Origin: Rehaibacterium terrae
Lineage (GTDB): Bacteria > Pseudomonadota > Gammaproteobacteria > Xanthomonadales > Xanthomonadaceae
Length of the DNA: 64,000 nt
Reading direction: 5' to 3'
Assembly (NCBI RefSeq): GCF_014202935.1
Contig: NZ_JACHHX010000009.1
Location: 57,743 to 121,742, forward strand
The position numbers were made by a program, and so were the translations under genes. Below are positions 63,575 through 64,000 of this stretch, one piece after another. The notes under the pieces were generated by a model. The model saw nothing but the letters and a program-made list of their open reading frames with translations, made no database searches and was not told the DNA's origin. Position 1 is the first letter of the stretch. Each line of letters starts with the position of its first letter.

Positions 63575-63640
63575 GCCTAACGGATTGCCGATCAGCGGCG
63601 GGCCGCGCAGCGGACCGTCCGCTGCATCGGCTTGTCATGC
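63575..63640 (-). other. attC-like integron recombination site
   Basis: On the minus strand this 66-base palindrome reads GCATGAC ... GTTAGGC. The arms GCCGAT-G-CAGCGG and CCGCTG-ATCGGC pair over 12 bases with one extrahelical G, and GTTAGGC is a perfect core site (GTTRRRY) continuing GTCA. The stop codon of the right-hand gene lies inside the inverse core GCATGAC. These are the defining features of a cassette attC. No integrase or attI is in the window. Confidence 0.6.
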
Positions 63641-64000
63641 AGCCCCTCCGAACGCCTTCCTCATCAGGGCTGCCAAGAACTCCTTGTGCTTCGTCGTGTC
63701 GCCTTTCGCGAGGCGGATTCTGTATCGCCCCCATCGCGAGTCGTAGTCCATGATGTCGAGACCGGACCCATCGAGCTGCGCCTGTGTCTCGTCCGAGCGG
63801 TCCAGGCGCACCTCCAGCCGAAGCCAGTCCTTCTTCGGCCGGAAGATCACGAAATTGTTCGGCTGACCGCCCTTGGCGAGACCGATGTAGAACTTGTTGT
63901 ACTTGGTCGGCCCTGCAAAATGCACGAACTCCGCAGCGGGCTTGGCTTGGCCCCCCTTGGACGACTGCGCGAATCCCCGGAAAATCACACCGTCGTTGCC
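63635..64000 (-). CDS. partial protein, DUF5655-like C-terminus
   Basis: The frame enters from the right edge of the window and ends at 63635, so the N-terminus is missing. The visible 121 residues include YNKFYIGLAKGGQPNNFVIFRPKKDWLRLEVRLDRSDETQAQLDGSGLDIMDYDSRWGRYRIRL, a strand-rich pattern similar to the C-terminal DUF5655 domain found after nuclease-like domains. The identification is tentative. Its stop lies within an attC-like site, as expected of an integron cassette gene. Confidence 0.6.
   Translation of the reverse strand, partial: GNDGVIFRGFAQSSKGGQAKPAAEFVHFAGPTKYNKFYIGLAKGGQPNNFVIFRPKKDWLRLEVRLDRSDETQAQLDGSGLDIMDYDSRWGRYRIRLAKGDTTKHKEFLAALMRKAFGGAA

Overview
The window is very GC-rich chromosomal DNA from a gammaproteobacterium, most likely of the order Lysobacterales (Xanthomonadales). 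The assignment rests on gene order (surE-pcm-yqaA-nlpD without a following rpoS; kdsA-eno-ftsB-ispD-ispF-truD; coaD-rsmD-ftsY; mutY-yggX), on short REP-like palindromes of the ATTCCCGC/GCGGGAAT and ATCCCGGC/GCCGGGAT kinds, and on protein flavour. No species is claimed.

Layout. Positions 1-3.9 kb: start of miaA, a putP-type sodium:solute symporter, an AlkB-like membrane hydroxylase that lacks its first histidine box, and folP. 4.1-7.4 kb: ftsH and rlmE, divergent from yhbY and a Mth938-fold gene. 7.5-10.3 kb: the surE-pcm-yqaA-nlpD operon with four-base overlaps. 10.5-18.9 kb: smr, a small lipoprotein, truD, ispF, ispD, ftsB, eno, a foreign-looking gene inserted between eno and kdsA, then kdsA and pyrG. 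19-25.4 kb: a secreted repeat protein, parE, a decayed LuxR-type regulator, a class III aminotransferase with a hairpin leader, and two cytochromes c. 25.4-38.8 kb: mixed metabolic and envelope genes (MAPEG, PhoX-like, TMEM43-like, DUF4920, MBL hydrolase, ggt, ferredoxin), then coaD, rsmD, ftsY, an AsmA-like gene, mutY and yggX.

39.4-43.1 kb is an accessory island beside tRNA-Phe. A tightly overlapping four-gene operon carries an AbiEi antitoxin, an AbiEii toxin frameshifted at a C8 run, a GIY-YIG-like nuclease and a PD-(D/E)XK-like nuclease. It is followed by remnants of a recombinase-type mobile element. This operon is the best candidate in the window for an undescribed defence module. 43.1-47.7 kb holds c-di-GMP-type signalling: an RsbQ-like hydrolase coupled to a PAS-GGDEF protein, with a C13 tract upstream, and a PAS-PAS protein with degenerate GGDEF and EAL domains.

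47.7-60 kb holds two paralogous secreted subtilases with three C-terminal SLH-like repeats each. They flank an FHA-GAF protein, a Ser/Thr kinase with TPRs, a soluble histidine kinase and a NarL-type regulator. An LEA14-like lipoprotein and an acyl-CoA dehydrogenase follow. The last 1.4 kb looks like part of an integron-type cassette array: one convincing and one degenerate attC-like site separate a DUF2726 gene, a small ORF and a truncated gene.
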